Source: Pseudarthrobacter chlorophenolicus (GTDB lineage: Bacteria > Actinomycetota > Actinomycetes > Actinomycetales > Micrococcaceae). From it: a stretch of 64,000 bases of DNA. Position numbers and translations under genes: made by a program. The DNA lies in the NCBI RefSeq assembly GCF_000962805.1, contig NZ_JZTW01000003.1:62001-126000 (forward strand), written 5' to 3'. A model generated the notes under the pieces. The model did no database searches, had not been told where the DNA came from, and worked only from the letters and a program-made list of their open reading frames with translations. Positions 56,460 through 64,000 of the stretch are shown in pieces (positions within the stretch are counted from its first letter, which is position 1; each line of letters begins with the position of its first letter).

Positions 56460-56536
56460 TCTTCCACGGCCGTAGCGGCGCAACACCCGGCCGGGCGGCC
56501 CCATGGTCACCGCAGGAAACCACGGCACCCAGGACG

Positions 56537-56601
56537 CGGACGACGACGGCGCGCGCCGGCGAAGGTGCCGGGCGCGCCTGCCGGACTGCCGTCGTCGTCC
56601 G
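56537..56601. terminator. Long hairpin downstream of the permease gene
   Basis: CGGACGACGACGGC pairs with GCCGTCGTCGTCCG, with further GC-rich inner pairing (GCGCGCCGG / CCGGGCGCGC). It starts just before the permease stop and probably terminates it. Confidence 0.8.
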
Positions 56602-56609
56602 TTCCCCGC

Positions 56610-58043
56610 TCAGCGCTGCGGCCGAACCGCGGCGCGGCCGTGCCGAAGATGGAAGTAGAGGTAGCAGGCGGCCACGAACGGAACGCCGAAGTACAGGGCG
56701 GGTGCCTGAGCAGGATCCAGCGCGATGCCGATCAGCGAAACGACGCACAGGGTGAAGGCCAGGATAGGGACCAGTGGGAACAGCGGTGCCTTGTAGGAGA
56801 GGGTGGAGGTATCACCGCCGTCCCGGATGAAGGCGCGGCGGTGGAAGAAGTGGGAGGCAGTGATAGACATCCAGACGCCCACCACCGCGAAACCGGCCAC
56901 TGACACGAGGACCAGGTAAACGGTCTCGGGTGCCACCACGCTGCTGATCAGGGACGCCAGGCCGCCCACCATGCTCAGTGACAGCGCGGCCAGGGGGATG
57001 CCGCGGCGGGTCAGCTTCTTGAGGGCGCGCGGTGCGTGGCCTTCGTCGGCGAGCGAGTAGAGCATGCGGGCGCAGGAGAAGAGGCCGCTGTTGCCGGCAG
57101 ACAGGAGCGCGGTGATGATGACGAAGTTCATGATGTCGGCCGCGAACGGGATGCCGATGGCGGAGAAGACGGTGACGAACGGGCTCTCATCCAGCCCCAC
57201 CTCCGTGTAGGGGATAGTGGCGGCGATGACCGCGATGGCGCCGACGAAGAAGATCAGGAGGCGGACGACTGTGGTGCGCATGGCCTTGGGGATGGCCGTG
57301 GCCGGGTCCTTGGTTTCGCCGGCGGCCACGCCGATCAGCTCGGAGCCGGAGAAGGCGTAGAAGACGGCCAGCACGGTGACCAGGACTCCGGTGAAGCCGT
57401 TGGGGAACAGGCCTGATTCGGTAGCGAAGTTTTCGAACAGGAACGGGTGTTCGCCGCCGCCACCGAGCGGTCGGAAGCCGAACAGCGTCGCGCCGCCCAG
57501 GACGATCAGTCCGATGATGGCGGCCACCTTGATGATGGCGAACCAGAACTCGGACTCGCCGAAGAACCGGGCGGACACTGCGTTGAAGCCGAAGAGGATG
57601 GCCGCAAACACCAGGCACCACACCCACACCTCCACCCCCGGGAACCACCGCTGCATGAGCAGGCCGGACGCCGTGAACTCGGAGCCGATGGCCACGGCCC
57701 AGCAGAGCCAGTACAGCCAGGCGGTGGCAAAGCCGGTGGCGGGTCCGATGGAGCGGGCCGCGTAGATATGGAATGCCCCGGACACCGGGTACGCGATGGC
57801 CAGTTCACCCAGGCACGCCATGACCAGGTACACCATGAAGGCGCCCACGAGGTAGGCGATCACTGCGCCCAGCGGGCCTGCCTGGGAGATGGTGTAGCCG
57901 GAGCTGAGGAACAGGCCGGAGCCGATGACGCCGCCCATGGCGATCATCACCAGGTGCCGCGGCCCCATGGAGCGGCGGAGTCCGGAGGTGACCGGCTGCG
58001 CCGGGTCCGGCCGGGTATCGAGCGTAGGTGATGAGGGTTCCAC
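56610..58043 (-). CDS. Amino acid permease (APC family, possibly S-methylmethionine)
   Basis: 477 aa, 12 hydrophobic segments. GLRRSMGPRHLVMIAMGGVIGSGLFLSSGYTISQAGPLGAVIAYLVG and FYAFSGSELIGVAAGETKDPATAIPKAMR are hallmarks of the amino-acid transporter (AAT) branch of APC. In several bacteria an mmuP permease of this branch is paired with mmuM; the presence of mmuM 1.8 kb away with two regulators in between makes S-methylmethionine uptake an attractive reading, but other amino acids are possible. Confidence 0.88.
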   Translation of the reverse strand: MEPSSPTLDTRPDPAQPVTSGLRRSMGPRHLVMIAMGGVIGSGLFLSSGYTISQAGPLGAVIAYLVGAFMVYLVMACLGELAIAYPVSGAFHIYAARSIGPATGFATAWLYWLCWAVAIGSEFTASGLLMQRWFPGVEVWVWCLVFAAILFGFNAVSARFFGESEFWFAIIKVAAIIGLIVLGGATLFGFRPLGGGGEHPFLFENFATESGLFPNGFTGVLVTVLAVFYAFSGSELIGVAAGETKDPATAIPKAMRTTVVRLLIFFVGAIAVIAATIPYTEVGLDESPFVTVFSAIGIPFAADIMNFVIITALLSAGNSGLFSCARMLYSLADEGHAPRALKKLTRRGIPLAALSLSMVGGLASLISSVVAPETVYLVLVSVAGFAVVGVWMSITASHFFHRRAFIRDGGDTSTLSYKAPLFPLVPILAFTLCVVSLIGIALDPAQAPALYFGVPFVAACYLYFHLRHGRAAVRPQR

Positions 58044-58432
58044 AGGTGTCTCCAGTGTGATCGGTGCAGGTGGCGGCGGCGCGGGGACGTCGCGTTGGTC
58101 CCGGGGATCGAAGAAGTGAGCGCCGACAGAGCCGAAAGTAGCACGGCCGCCGAATTTACGGTCATTAAAGGCATGAAGGTTTGCTTATATTGCACGCTGT
58201 TACTTGCTGGGCCTTGGCCGGCAGCCAGCACGCGCCGCTGCCGGGGCACACTGACACGGACACGCCGGGCAGCACAGGCTCAGCGCCCGGGAGCGGCCCC
58301 AATGTGCCCCGGGACGGTGGCGGCTCCACACAGGGACGGCGGCGGCGCCCGTCCCGCGGAGGTACGACGCCGGCACTCCCCCAGGTGCCGGCGTCGGGCT
58401 TCCCCAAAGGCAACAGGTAAAATTGGAGGGCC
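58044..58432. other. Intergenic region permease / rlmC
   Basis: 389 bp without a supported gene. An AT-rich patch (about 58155-58195, containing TTATATT) probably holds the permease promoter. The plus-strand end has TAAAAT (58418-58423) and GGAGGG before the rlmC ATG. The right copy of the 17-bp direct repeat lies in the middle. Confidence 0.5.
58252..58268. repeat. 17-bp direct repeat, right copy
   Basis: Identical to 53823-53839 (TGACACGGACACGCCGG), same orientation, 4.4 kb away. Confidence 0.45.
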
Positions 58433-59560
58433 ATGCGCTGTTCCTACTTTGATGCCGCCCGCTGCCGCTCCTGCACCCTCATGGGCACGCCCTACGGCGA
58501 ACAGCTGTCCGGCAAGCAGGCCCACTGCCAGACCCTCCTCGCTGGCCACACCTCGCTGGAGTGGCTGGAACCGGTCGCCAGCCAGGAGTCCGCGTTCCGC
58601 AACAAGGCCAAAATGGTGATCAGCGGGACGGCCCGAAACCCCACCATCGGCATCCTCGACGCCGATGGCCACGGCATTGACCTGCGCAAATGCGGCGTCT
58701 GCTCCCCCGGCCTCCGCGCCGTCTTTCCCGTGGTTGCCGGCTTCATCCGCAGGAACCGCCTGACGCCCTATGACGTGCCCAACCGGAGCGGCGAACTCAA
58801 GCACCTGATCGTCACCGAATCCCCGGACGGCGAGATCATGCTGCGCCTGGTGCTCCGTTCGGAGCAGCTGGTGCCCCGCATCAGGAAGCACCTTCCGGAC
58901 CTGCTGGAGGCCCTGCCCCAGGTGAAGGTGGTGTCCATCAACCTGCACCCCGAGCACAAGGCGGTGCTGGAGGGCGACCGGGAGATCCTGCTGACGGAGC
59001 AGTCGACGCTGAACATGCGGGTGAACGACATCAACCTGCACCTGCGTCCGCAGAGCTTCTTCCAGACCAACAGCGACATGGCGGCGGCACTGTACCGGCA
59101 GGGTCGCGAATGGGTCAGCGAATTGGCGCCGGCGTCGGTGTGGGATCTGTACTGCGGCGTGGGCGGGTTTGCCCTGCACGTCGCCGATCCGTACCGCACG
59201 GTGACCGGCATCGAAACCAGCAGCGAGGCCATCGTCTCGGCCCGGCTCAGCCGCGATGAAGCAGGGCTGCAGGGCATGGAGTTCGAGGCCGGGGACGCCA
59301 CCGCCTTCGCCTTGGCAGCCGAGCAGGCGCCGGAGCTGGTCATCGTGAACCCGCCGCGCCGGGGCATCGGCAAGGAGCTGTGCGGTTGGCTGGAATCCTC
59401 CAACGTCCGGCACGTGGTGTACTCCAGCTGCAACGCCCAGTCCCTGGCCCGGGACCTGGCCGCCCTGCCCTCCTTCACGGCACGGCGGGCACGGGTCCTC
59501 GACATGTTCCCGCAGACCACGCACTACGAAGTGATGGTCCTGCTGGAGCGGGCCGGCTAG
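58433..59560 (+). CDS. rlmC: 23S rRNA (uracil(747)-C(5))-methyltransferase
   Basis: 375-aa SAM-dependent RNA methyltransferase of the TrmA/RlmC/RlmD family. The N-terminal iron-sulfur cysteines are present (MRCSYFDAARCRSC; KCGVCSPGLR). The SAM and catalytic motifs are QSFFQTNSDMAAALY, VWDLYCGVGGFALHVA, LVIVNPPRRGIG and the nucleophile Cys in VVYSSCNAQSLARDL. The length and the short N-terminus without TRAM domain fit RlmC. GGAGGG lies 2 nt before the ATG, with TAAAAT 9 nt before the ATG. Its stop overlaps the convergent PaiB gene by 4 bp. Confidence 0.94.
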   Translation: MRCSYFDAARCRSCTLMGTPYGEQLSGKQAHCQTLLAGHTSLEWLEPVASQESAFRNKAKMVISGTARNPTIGILDADGHGIDLRKCGVCSPGLRAVFPVVAGFIRRNRLTPYDVPNRSGELKHLIVTESPDGEIMLRLVLRSEQLVPRIRKHLPDLLEALPQVKVVSINLHPEHKAVLEGDREILLTEQSTLNMRVNDINLHLRPQSFFQTNSDMAAALYRQGREWVSELAPASVWDLYCGVGGFALHVADPYRTVTGIETSSEAIVSARLSRDEAGLQGMEFEAGDATAFALAAEQAPELVIVNPPRRGIGKELCGWLESSNVRHVVYSSCNAQSLARDLAALPSFTARRARVLDMFPQTTHYEVMVLLERAG

Positions 59561-60195
59561 CTTTCCGGCGCCCGCTGGGCCAAGACGCGTTCGACGGCGG
59601 CCGCGCTGGCTTCCTGCCCGCTGGACCGCAGTCCGGCCACCACGCCGGAGGCGTCGGCTGCGGACCGGTTCTGGCTCAGCTTCTCCTTCGCCTCGATCCG
59701 GGTGATCAGCAGTTCAACGCCCACGATGGCGCGCAGCTGCCCGGCAATGAACTTCTCGGGAGCGTCGTCAACGCTCCACGGGTGCTCCCGCTCCCCCTCG
59801 TGCCGGTCCGTCAGGCGCCGGACGTGCCATGCCAGCCAGCCGGCGTCGTCATGGACCACCAGTTGGCCGTACACGTGCGCGGTGCTGTAGTTCCAGGTGG
59901 GCACCACGCGGCCATGCTCGGCTTTGGACGCGTACCAGGACGGCGAAATGTAGGCATCCGGGCCCTGGATGATGGCCAGCGCTTCACCAGTCACCGGGGC
60001 GGAGGCCTGCGGGTTGTTCCGGGCGACGTGCGCGTGCAGTGCGCCGTGTTCTCCCGCGTCCGGCTCGTAGACGAAGGGCAGGAGCGTGGCCAGCAGGCCG
60101 CCGTCGGTCATGGTGATGAGGTTGGCCGCGCCCGGGGTGGTGAGCAGGTGCCGGACGGCGTCGGGCCCGGCGGCGAAGTGGGCGGGAATGTACAT
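59557..60195 (-). CDS. PaiB-like FMN-binding protein
   Basis: 212 aa. MYIPAHFAAGPDAVRHLLTT, DPYISPSWY-like GPDAYISPSWYASKAEHGRVVPTWNYSTAHVYGQLVVHDD, and IVGVELLITRIEAKEKLSQNRSAAD are diagnostic of the PaiB family, a split-barrel flavin-binding protein described as a negative regulator in Bacillus. AAAGGA precedes the ATG. It follows a DMT transporter by 32 bp and is probably co-transcribed with it. Confidence 0.9.
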   Translation of the reverse strand: MYIPAHFAAGPDAVRHLLTTPGAANLITMTDGGLLATLLPFVYEPDAGEHGALHAHVARNNPQASAPVTGEALAIIQGPDAYISPSWYASKAEHGRVVPTWNYSTAHVYGQLVVHDDAGWLAWHVRRLTDRHEGEREHPWSVDDAPEKFIAGQLRAIVGVELLITRIEAKEKLSQNRSAADASGVVAGLRSSGQEASAAAVERVLAQRAPES

Positions 60196-60227
60196 GGGGA
60201 TGTCCTTTCGGGTGGTTTACAGGGCAG

Positions 60228-61181
60228 TCAGGAGCTGGGCTTGAGCCGGACGCGGACGGCGGCGCCGGCACAGAGAATGACAGCGAGGCCGCCAATCGCC
60301 GTGGTCCAGGTGACCGCTTCTCCGAGCAGGAGTGCCGCCCAGCAGATGCTCAGCACGGGCTGCAGGAGCTGGATCTGGCTGACCTGCGCCATGGGGCCGA
60401 TGGCCAGGCCGCGGTACCAGGCGAAGAAGCCAAGGAACATGCTGACCACTGCAAGGTAGGCAAACGCCGCCCACTGGACGGGCGTGGCCGATGGCGGCCG
60501 GCTGGCGAGATCGAACATGGCCAGTGCCAGCATGGGCGGGAACGCAAGGACCAGCGCCCAGGCAATGGTCTGCCAGGAGCCCAGTTCGCGGGCCAGCAGG
60601 CCTCCCTCGGCGTACCCGGCGGCGGCGCACACCACCGCGCCGAGCAGCAGGAGGTCCGCCCAGTGCAGGTGGCCGATCCCGCCCGATTGCAGGACCGCGA
60701 AAGCTACGGCGGCCAACGAGCCGAGCGCCATGACGGCCCAGAAGGCCGGCCGGGGACGCTCCCGGGTCCGCAGGATGGCGGCCGTAGCTGTGGCGGCGGG
60801 CAGGAGGGCGATCACCACGGCACCGTGCCCGGCCGGCACGGCAGTGAGTGCGTAGGACGTCAGCAGGGGGAAGCCGACGACGACGCCCCCGGCCACCACC
60901 GCGAGCCGCGCCCAGGTGCGTGGTTGCGGAAGCCGCTGCCGCGTGAGCGTAAGGGCTGCGGCTGCGAGGACTCCTGCAGCGACGGCGCGGCCGGAACCGA
61001 TGAACAGCGGGGACAGTCCCGCCACCGCCATCCGGGTCAACGGGACCGTGAAGGAGAAGGCCGCGACGCCGAGGAGTCCCCACCAGATGCCGGCGGACCT
61101 CCCACTGGAGGCGCTGCCGCTGTGCGGGGCCGGCAGTATCGCTGGCTCCGATAGGACAGTAGCGCTACTATGTTCTTTCAT
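60228..61181 (-). CDS. DMT (EamA) family transporter
   Basis: 317 aa with ten hydrophobic segments in two EamA halves (GIWWGLLGVAAFSFTVPLTRMAVAGLSPLFIGSGRAVAAGVLAA; LLLLGAVVCAAAGYAEGGLLARELG; AQVSQIQLLQPVLSICWAALLLGEAVTW). This group exports metabolites or amino acids. The ATG at 61181 overlaps the start codon of the divergent MocR regulator by 2 bp. That regulator is the likely controller. Confidence 0.9.
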   Translation of the reverse strand: MKEHSSATVLSEPAILPAPHSGSASSGRSAGIWWGLLGVAAFSFTVPLTRMAVAGLSPLFIGSGRAVAAGVLAAAALTLTRQRLPQPRTWARLAVVAGGVVVGFPLLTSYALTAVPAGHGAVVIALLPAATATAAILRTRERPRPAFWAVMALGSLAAVAFAVLQSGGIGHLHWADLLLLGAVVCAAAGYAEGGLLARELGSWQTIAWALVLAFPPMLALAMFDLASRPPSATPVQWAAFAYLAVVSMFLGFFAWYRGLAIGPMAQVSQIQLLQPVLSICWAALLLGEAVTWTTAIGGLAVILCAGAAVRVRLKPSS

Positions 61182-61182
61182 G
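61158..61182. promoter_or_regulatory. Shared control site of the MocR regulator and DMT transporter
   Basis: The 12-bp palindrome AGTAGCGCTACT (61158-61169) overlaps a TACTAT -10 box (61166-61171) placed 8 nt before the regulator ATG (61180). The transporter ATG (61181 on the minus strand) shares the central AT. The regulator transcript must begin almost at its ATG. Confidence 0.65.
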
Positions 61183-62586
61183 AACAACGATAGCAGTTCG
61201 CGGATCGTCCTGGCACTCAGAAAGTGGATTACCGCTGCCGCGCCGGGAGCGAAACTGCCGTCCACGCGCTCACTGGTGGCGGAACACCAGGCCAGCCCGG
61301 TGACGGTGCAGAAGGCGCTGCAGGCACTGACGGCGCAGGGGCTGATCGAAAGCCGTCCCGGCGTGGGAACCTTCGTGCGGGCCGTCCGGACGGCGCGCCC
61401 CGCGGACTATGGCTGGCAAACCGCTGCGCTGGGGTCGCCGTCGGCCGTGCTGCCGTCGTCGTCCACCATGCGCACGGTGCCCAACGACGCGATCTGGCTG
61501 CACTCGGGCTACCCGGACCGTGAACTGCTGCCGGAACGCCTGGTGCGTGCCGCACTGTCACGGGCAGCGCGGGGCGACGCCGCGCTATCGCGCCCGCCGG
61601 CAGCCGGGATGCCGGAGCTGCAGCAGTGGTTCGCCCAGGAGCTGGGAGCGGCGACGCCGGTGGGCATCACTCCCCCTACGCCGAGCGACGTGATCGTGCT
61701 GCCGGGAAGCCAAAGCGGACTCAGCTCGATCTTCCGGGCGCTGGTGGGTGCAGGGCAGCCTCTGCTGATGGAGTCACCCACATATTGGGGGGCCATCCTG
61801 GCCGCCGCCCAGACGGGCGTCCGGGTGGTGCCGGTACCCAGCGGGCCGGACGGGCCGGACCCGGTGGAGCTGGCCCGGGCGTTCGAGGAGACCGGGGCGC
61901 GGGCGTTTTACGCCCAGCCCAACTTCGCGAACCCCAGCGGCGCCCAGTGGGCTCCCGGGCGGGGCGGCGAGGTCCTGGAGGTGGCGCGCGCTGCCGGGGC
62001 GTTCGTCATCGAGGATGACTGGGCCCATGATTTTGGCATCACCTCAACGCCGGTGCCGCTGGCCACGCAGGACGATTCCGGGCATGTCATCTACATCCGG
62101 TCCCTGACCAAGAGCGTGTCCACGTCGGTGCGGATCGCCGCTGTTGTTGCGCGGGGTCCGGCCCGGGAACGGATCCTGGCGCACCGGGCAGCGGAGTCGA
62201 TGTACGTCAGCGGGCTGCTGCAGGCCGCGGCCCTGGATGTGGTGACCCAGCCGGGCTGGCAAACGCACCTGCGCAGCCTGCGGCAGCAACTGCAGTCCCG
62301 CCGGGACCTGCTGGTGACCAGCATCAGGGAGCATGTGCCCGCCGCCCACATTGAACTGCTCCCCAAGGGCGGCCTGAACCTGTGGCTGCGGATGCCCGAC
62401 GGCACGGACCTGCCCCGGCTTACCCGCGACTGCGAGGACAACGGGGTCATCATCGCCGCCGGAACCGAATGGTTCCCGGCCGAACCTGCCGGCCCGTTCG
62501 TCCGGCTCAACTACTCCGGCCCGAACCCGGCGGCGTACCCCCAAGGAGCGAAGGTGATCGGCGAGGCGCTGGCCCGTCAAAGCTGA
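61180..62586 (+). CDS. MocR/PdxR family regulator (GntR HTH plus aminotransferase fold)
   Basis: 468 aa. GntR-type winged helix (RIVLALRKWITAAAPGAKLPSTRSLVAEHQASPVTVQKALQALTAQGLIESRPGVGTFVRA), linker, then a type I aminotransferase domain. The PLP lysine lies in IYIRSLTKSVSTSVRIA; ARAFYAQPNFANPSGAQW and VIEDDWAHDF supply the cofactor Asn and Asp. Such proteins sense PLP or an amino compound and commonly control a divergent gene, here the DMT transporter and PaiB-like protein. No Shine-Dalgarno; leaderless. Confidence 0.9.
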   Translation: MNNDSSSRIVLALRKWITAAAPGAKLPSTRSLVAEHQASPVTVQKALQALTAQGLIESRPGVGTFVRAVRTARPADYGWQTAALGSPSAVLPSSSTMRTVPNDAIWLHSGYPDRELLPERLVRAALSRAARGDAALSRPPAAGMPELQQWFAQELGAATPVGITPPTPSDVIVLPGSQSGLSSIFRALVGAGQPLLMESPTYWGAILAAAQTGVRVVPVPSGPDGPDPVELARAFEETGARAFYAQPNFANPSGAQWAPGRGGEVLEVARAAGAFVIEDDWAHDFGITSTPVPLATQDDSGHVIYIRSLTKSVSTSVRIAAVVARGPARERILAHRAAESMYVSGLLQAAALDVVTQPGWQTHLRSLRQQLQSRRDLLVTSIREHVPAAHIELLPKGGLNLWLRMPDGTDLPRLTRDCEDNGVIIAAGTEWFPAEPAGPFVRLNYSGPNPAAYPQGAKVIGEALARQS

Positions 62587-62706
62587 GCCGCCAGGCAGGA
62601 TTCCCCAAGGAATTCATCAAGGTTGGCGCAAGGCCAGTTTTACTCCTTGCGCCGTGGCTACGCTGGCCGTGCACTTCGCATCCGGCACACGTCAATGGGG
62701 GCACAA

Positions 62707-63504
62707 ATGAATACACGGAAGCACACCTATCGGTCGCGCGCCGAAGACCCGAAGGCCGAGACGGGTCCCGGCCGCAGCGCCCGGGGGCACGGCACCAAGA
62801 GCGGTGTTGCCGCGGCGGCCGCGGCCGCCGTCGTGCTCCTCCTGACCGGCTGCGGCGGATCCCCCGCCTCGCTCAGCGCGGCCACGGCAGACGAACCCAC
62901 CAGCACGGCTGCGGCCTCTCCCACACCAAGCGCCACGCCCATCTCCGGAACGTCGTGCGGGAGCGTAGACAGCCAGAAGTCCGCCGGCGGCACCACGTAT
63001 ATCTGCACAAAGGACGAGGCCGGTGCCGTTGTGTGGCTTGAGGCCTCCAAGTCGCGGAATGTGAAGGAGAAACTAGCGGCCGATGCTGCGGCCAAGGCTG
63101 CCGCGGACAAGGCAGCTGCGGACAAGGCAGCTGCGGACAAAGCCGCGGCAGACAAAGCAGCTGCCGATAAGGCAGCAGCGGACAAAGCGGCAGCCGATGC
63201 TGCCGCGCGGGAAGCGGCGCGCCAAGCCGCAGACGCCAAGGCCGCACAAGACGCCGCAGCACAGGCTGCGGCCGATGCCGCTGCAAGGGCGGCAGCAGCG
63301 CCAGCACCTAGAGCCGTTCCCGTCGCTCCTCCGGCCGGAACCGGTTGTGACCCTAACTATTCAGGATGCGTGCCTATCGCTTCGGACGTCGACTGCGCCG
63401 GCGGAAGCGGCAACGGTCCCGCCTACGTACGGGGGCCGGTACAGGTTATCGGCAGCGATATTTACGGTCTGGACCGGGACGGCGACGGTTTCGGCTGCGA
63501 GTAG
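62707..63504 (+). CDS. Lipoprotein with AAADK repeats and Ca-binding-type C-terminal domain
   Basis: 265 aa. A hydrophobic signal (SGVAAAAAAAVVLLLTGC) ends in a lipobox, followed by a small Cys-paired domain (GTSCGSVDSQKSAGGTTYICTKDE). A run of about seven AAADK pentads forms a long charged Ala-rich helix, probably a wall-spanning stalk (residues about 125-200). The C-terminal domain GCDPNYSGCVPIASDVDCAGGSG and DIYGLDRDGDGFGCE resembles excalibur-like extracellular calcium-binding modules. The ATG at 62707 has GGGGGC 4-9 nt upstream. Its stop directly abuts the convergent SDR stop. Confidence 0.85.
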   Translation: MNTRKHTYRSRAEDPKAETGPGRSARGHGTKSGVAAAAAAAVVLLLTGCGGSPASLSAATADEPTSTAAASPTPSATPISGTSCGSVDSQKSAGGTTYICTKDEAGAVVWLEASKSRNVKEKLAADAAAKAAADKAAADKAAADKAAADKAAADKAAADKAAADAAAREAARQAADAKAAQDAAAQAAADAAARAAAAPAPRAVPVAPPAGTGCDPNYSGCVPIASDVDCAGGSGNGPAYVRGPVQVIGSDIYGLDRDGDGFGCE

Positions 63505-64000
63505 TCAGGCGGGCTTCACCAGTTCTTCGCTCTTGTCCCACAGTTCGCGGGCCAGGACGGCGTCGTAGGCCTGCTTGTTGGCCTTGGCCAGGGCACGCTT
63601 CGCGTAGTAGGCGCCGGAGATCCAGTCGGTGCCGGCGATGCCGTTGATGAGCCACAGCATGGTGTCGGCGCCCTGGTCCGGGGTGAGCATGAAGCGGTTC
63701 AGGATGGACTTGTACGCGTGCCGCCAGGGACTCGCCGACTCCGCCGCGAAGTTGGTGCGGACCACGCCGGGGTGGAATGCCGCCGTCGTAATTCCGCGCT
63801 CGTGGAAGCGGCGGTGCAGCTCGGAGGTGAAGAGGATGTTGGCGAGCTTGCCGGTGCCGTAGGCGCGGTTGACGGAGTAGCTGTGCTCGGCGGTGAGGTC
63901 GAAGAGGTCCAGCTTGCCGAAGCCGTTGGCGGCGCTGGAGGTGTTGATGACCTTGGCATTGCTGGCCGAAAGGGTGTCCAGCAGCAGCGTGGTGAGCAGA
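63505..64000 (-). CDS. Short-chain dehydrogenase/reductase, C-terminal part (truncated by window)
   Basis: The frame stays open to the right edge, so the 5' end lies outside. It encodes SDR features: VINTSSAANGFGKLDLFDL (catalytic Ser region), AYGTGKLANILFTSELHRRF (YxxxK) and TTAAFHPGVVRTNFA. The C-terminal part (MLWLINGIAGTDWISGAYYAKRAL...LWDKSEELV) is typical of retinol-dehydrogenase-like SDRs. Substrate unknown. Confidence 0.88.
   Translation of the reverse strand, partial: LLTTLLLDTLSASNAKVINTSSAANGFGKLDLFDLTAEHSYSVNRAYGTGKLANILFTSELHRRFHERGITTAAFHPGVVRTNFAAESASPWRHAYKSILNRFMLTPDQGADTMLWLINGIAGTDWISGAYYAKRALAKANKQAYDAVLARELWDKSEELVKPA

Noticed and set aside
63100..63200. Regular short repeats that might suggest a CRISPR array
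   Set aside because: They are in-frame Ala-Ala-Ala-Asp-Lys codons of a lipoprotein, about 15 bp apart, with no spacers.

Overview
The window looks like chromosomal DNA of a high-GC actinobacterium, most likely Arthrobacter or Pseudarthrobacter (Micrococcaceae). This rests on gene content and style, not on a database search: monomeric isocitrate dehydrogenase, a LAxTG surface protein of the kind used by actinobacterial sortase E, a PerM-like/purN/purH neighbourhood also known from mycobacteria, PucR, ROK, IclR and MocR regulators, and many leaderless starts (TAnnnT box 6 to 8 nt before the start codon). I found no rRNA, tRNA, CRISPR array, transposase or prophage structural gene.

Layout. 0-4 kb: one-carbon metabolism (glyA-folD behind a ZTP riboswitch, divergent purU) and a gamma carbonic anhydrase. 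4-10 kb: amine catabolism unit (flavin amine oxidase, APC permease, PucR regulator, nitrilase-family hydrolase). 10-15.7 kb: ROK regulator and a multiple-monosaccharide ABC importer (mmsA, mmsB, chvE-like). 15.7-17.5 kb: pectate lyase with an abnormal N-terminus beside a structured inverted-repeat element. 17.5-21 kb: FtsX-type ABC exporter and a Gfo/Idh/MocA oxidoreductase. 21-25.5 kb: two low-complexity secreted proteins (one LAxTG-anchored with duplicated repeats), a membrane Ser/Thr kinase and an overlapping lipoprotein. 25.6-29.3 kb: icd, a secreted serine protease and a tiny propeptide-like gene. 29.3-35 kb: purH, purN and a PerM-like membrane gene, interleaved with two opposite-strand genes. 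35-38.6 kb: PRC-barrel protein, MgtA-like glycosyltransferase, UDP-glucose dehydrogenase.

38.6-48.6 kb is the most unusual part. A BTAD-type regulator is divergent from a compact run of one small and five larger genes (about 67, 755, 438, 240, 439 and 1046 aa). None has a recognisable Sec/Tat signal. Most of the proteins I cannot assign, but one carries an HExxH zinc-protease signature and the last joins an alpha/beta-hydrolase, two M15-like metallopeptidases and a glucosaminidase. I propose it as an uncharacterised cell-envelope-attacking or envelope-remodelling system. No phage-tail, T6SS or contractile-injection parts are visible.

48.6-64 kb: HAD phosphatase, GlsB-type membrane protein, PAS-GGDEF-EAL protein, membrane protein with a Ser/Ala-rich tail, RibD/DHFR-like protein, a homocysteine methyltransferase/IclR/IclR/amino-acid permease module bracketed by a 17-bp direct repeat, RlmC, a PaiB-like protein with a DMT exporter divergent from a MocR regulator (the two start codons overlap), an AAADK-repeat lipoprotein with a Ca-binding-type tail, and the C-terminal part of an SDR at the right edge.
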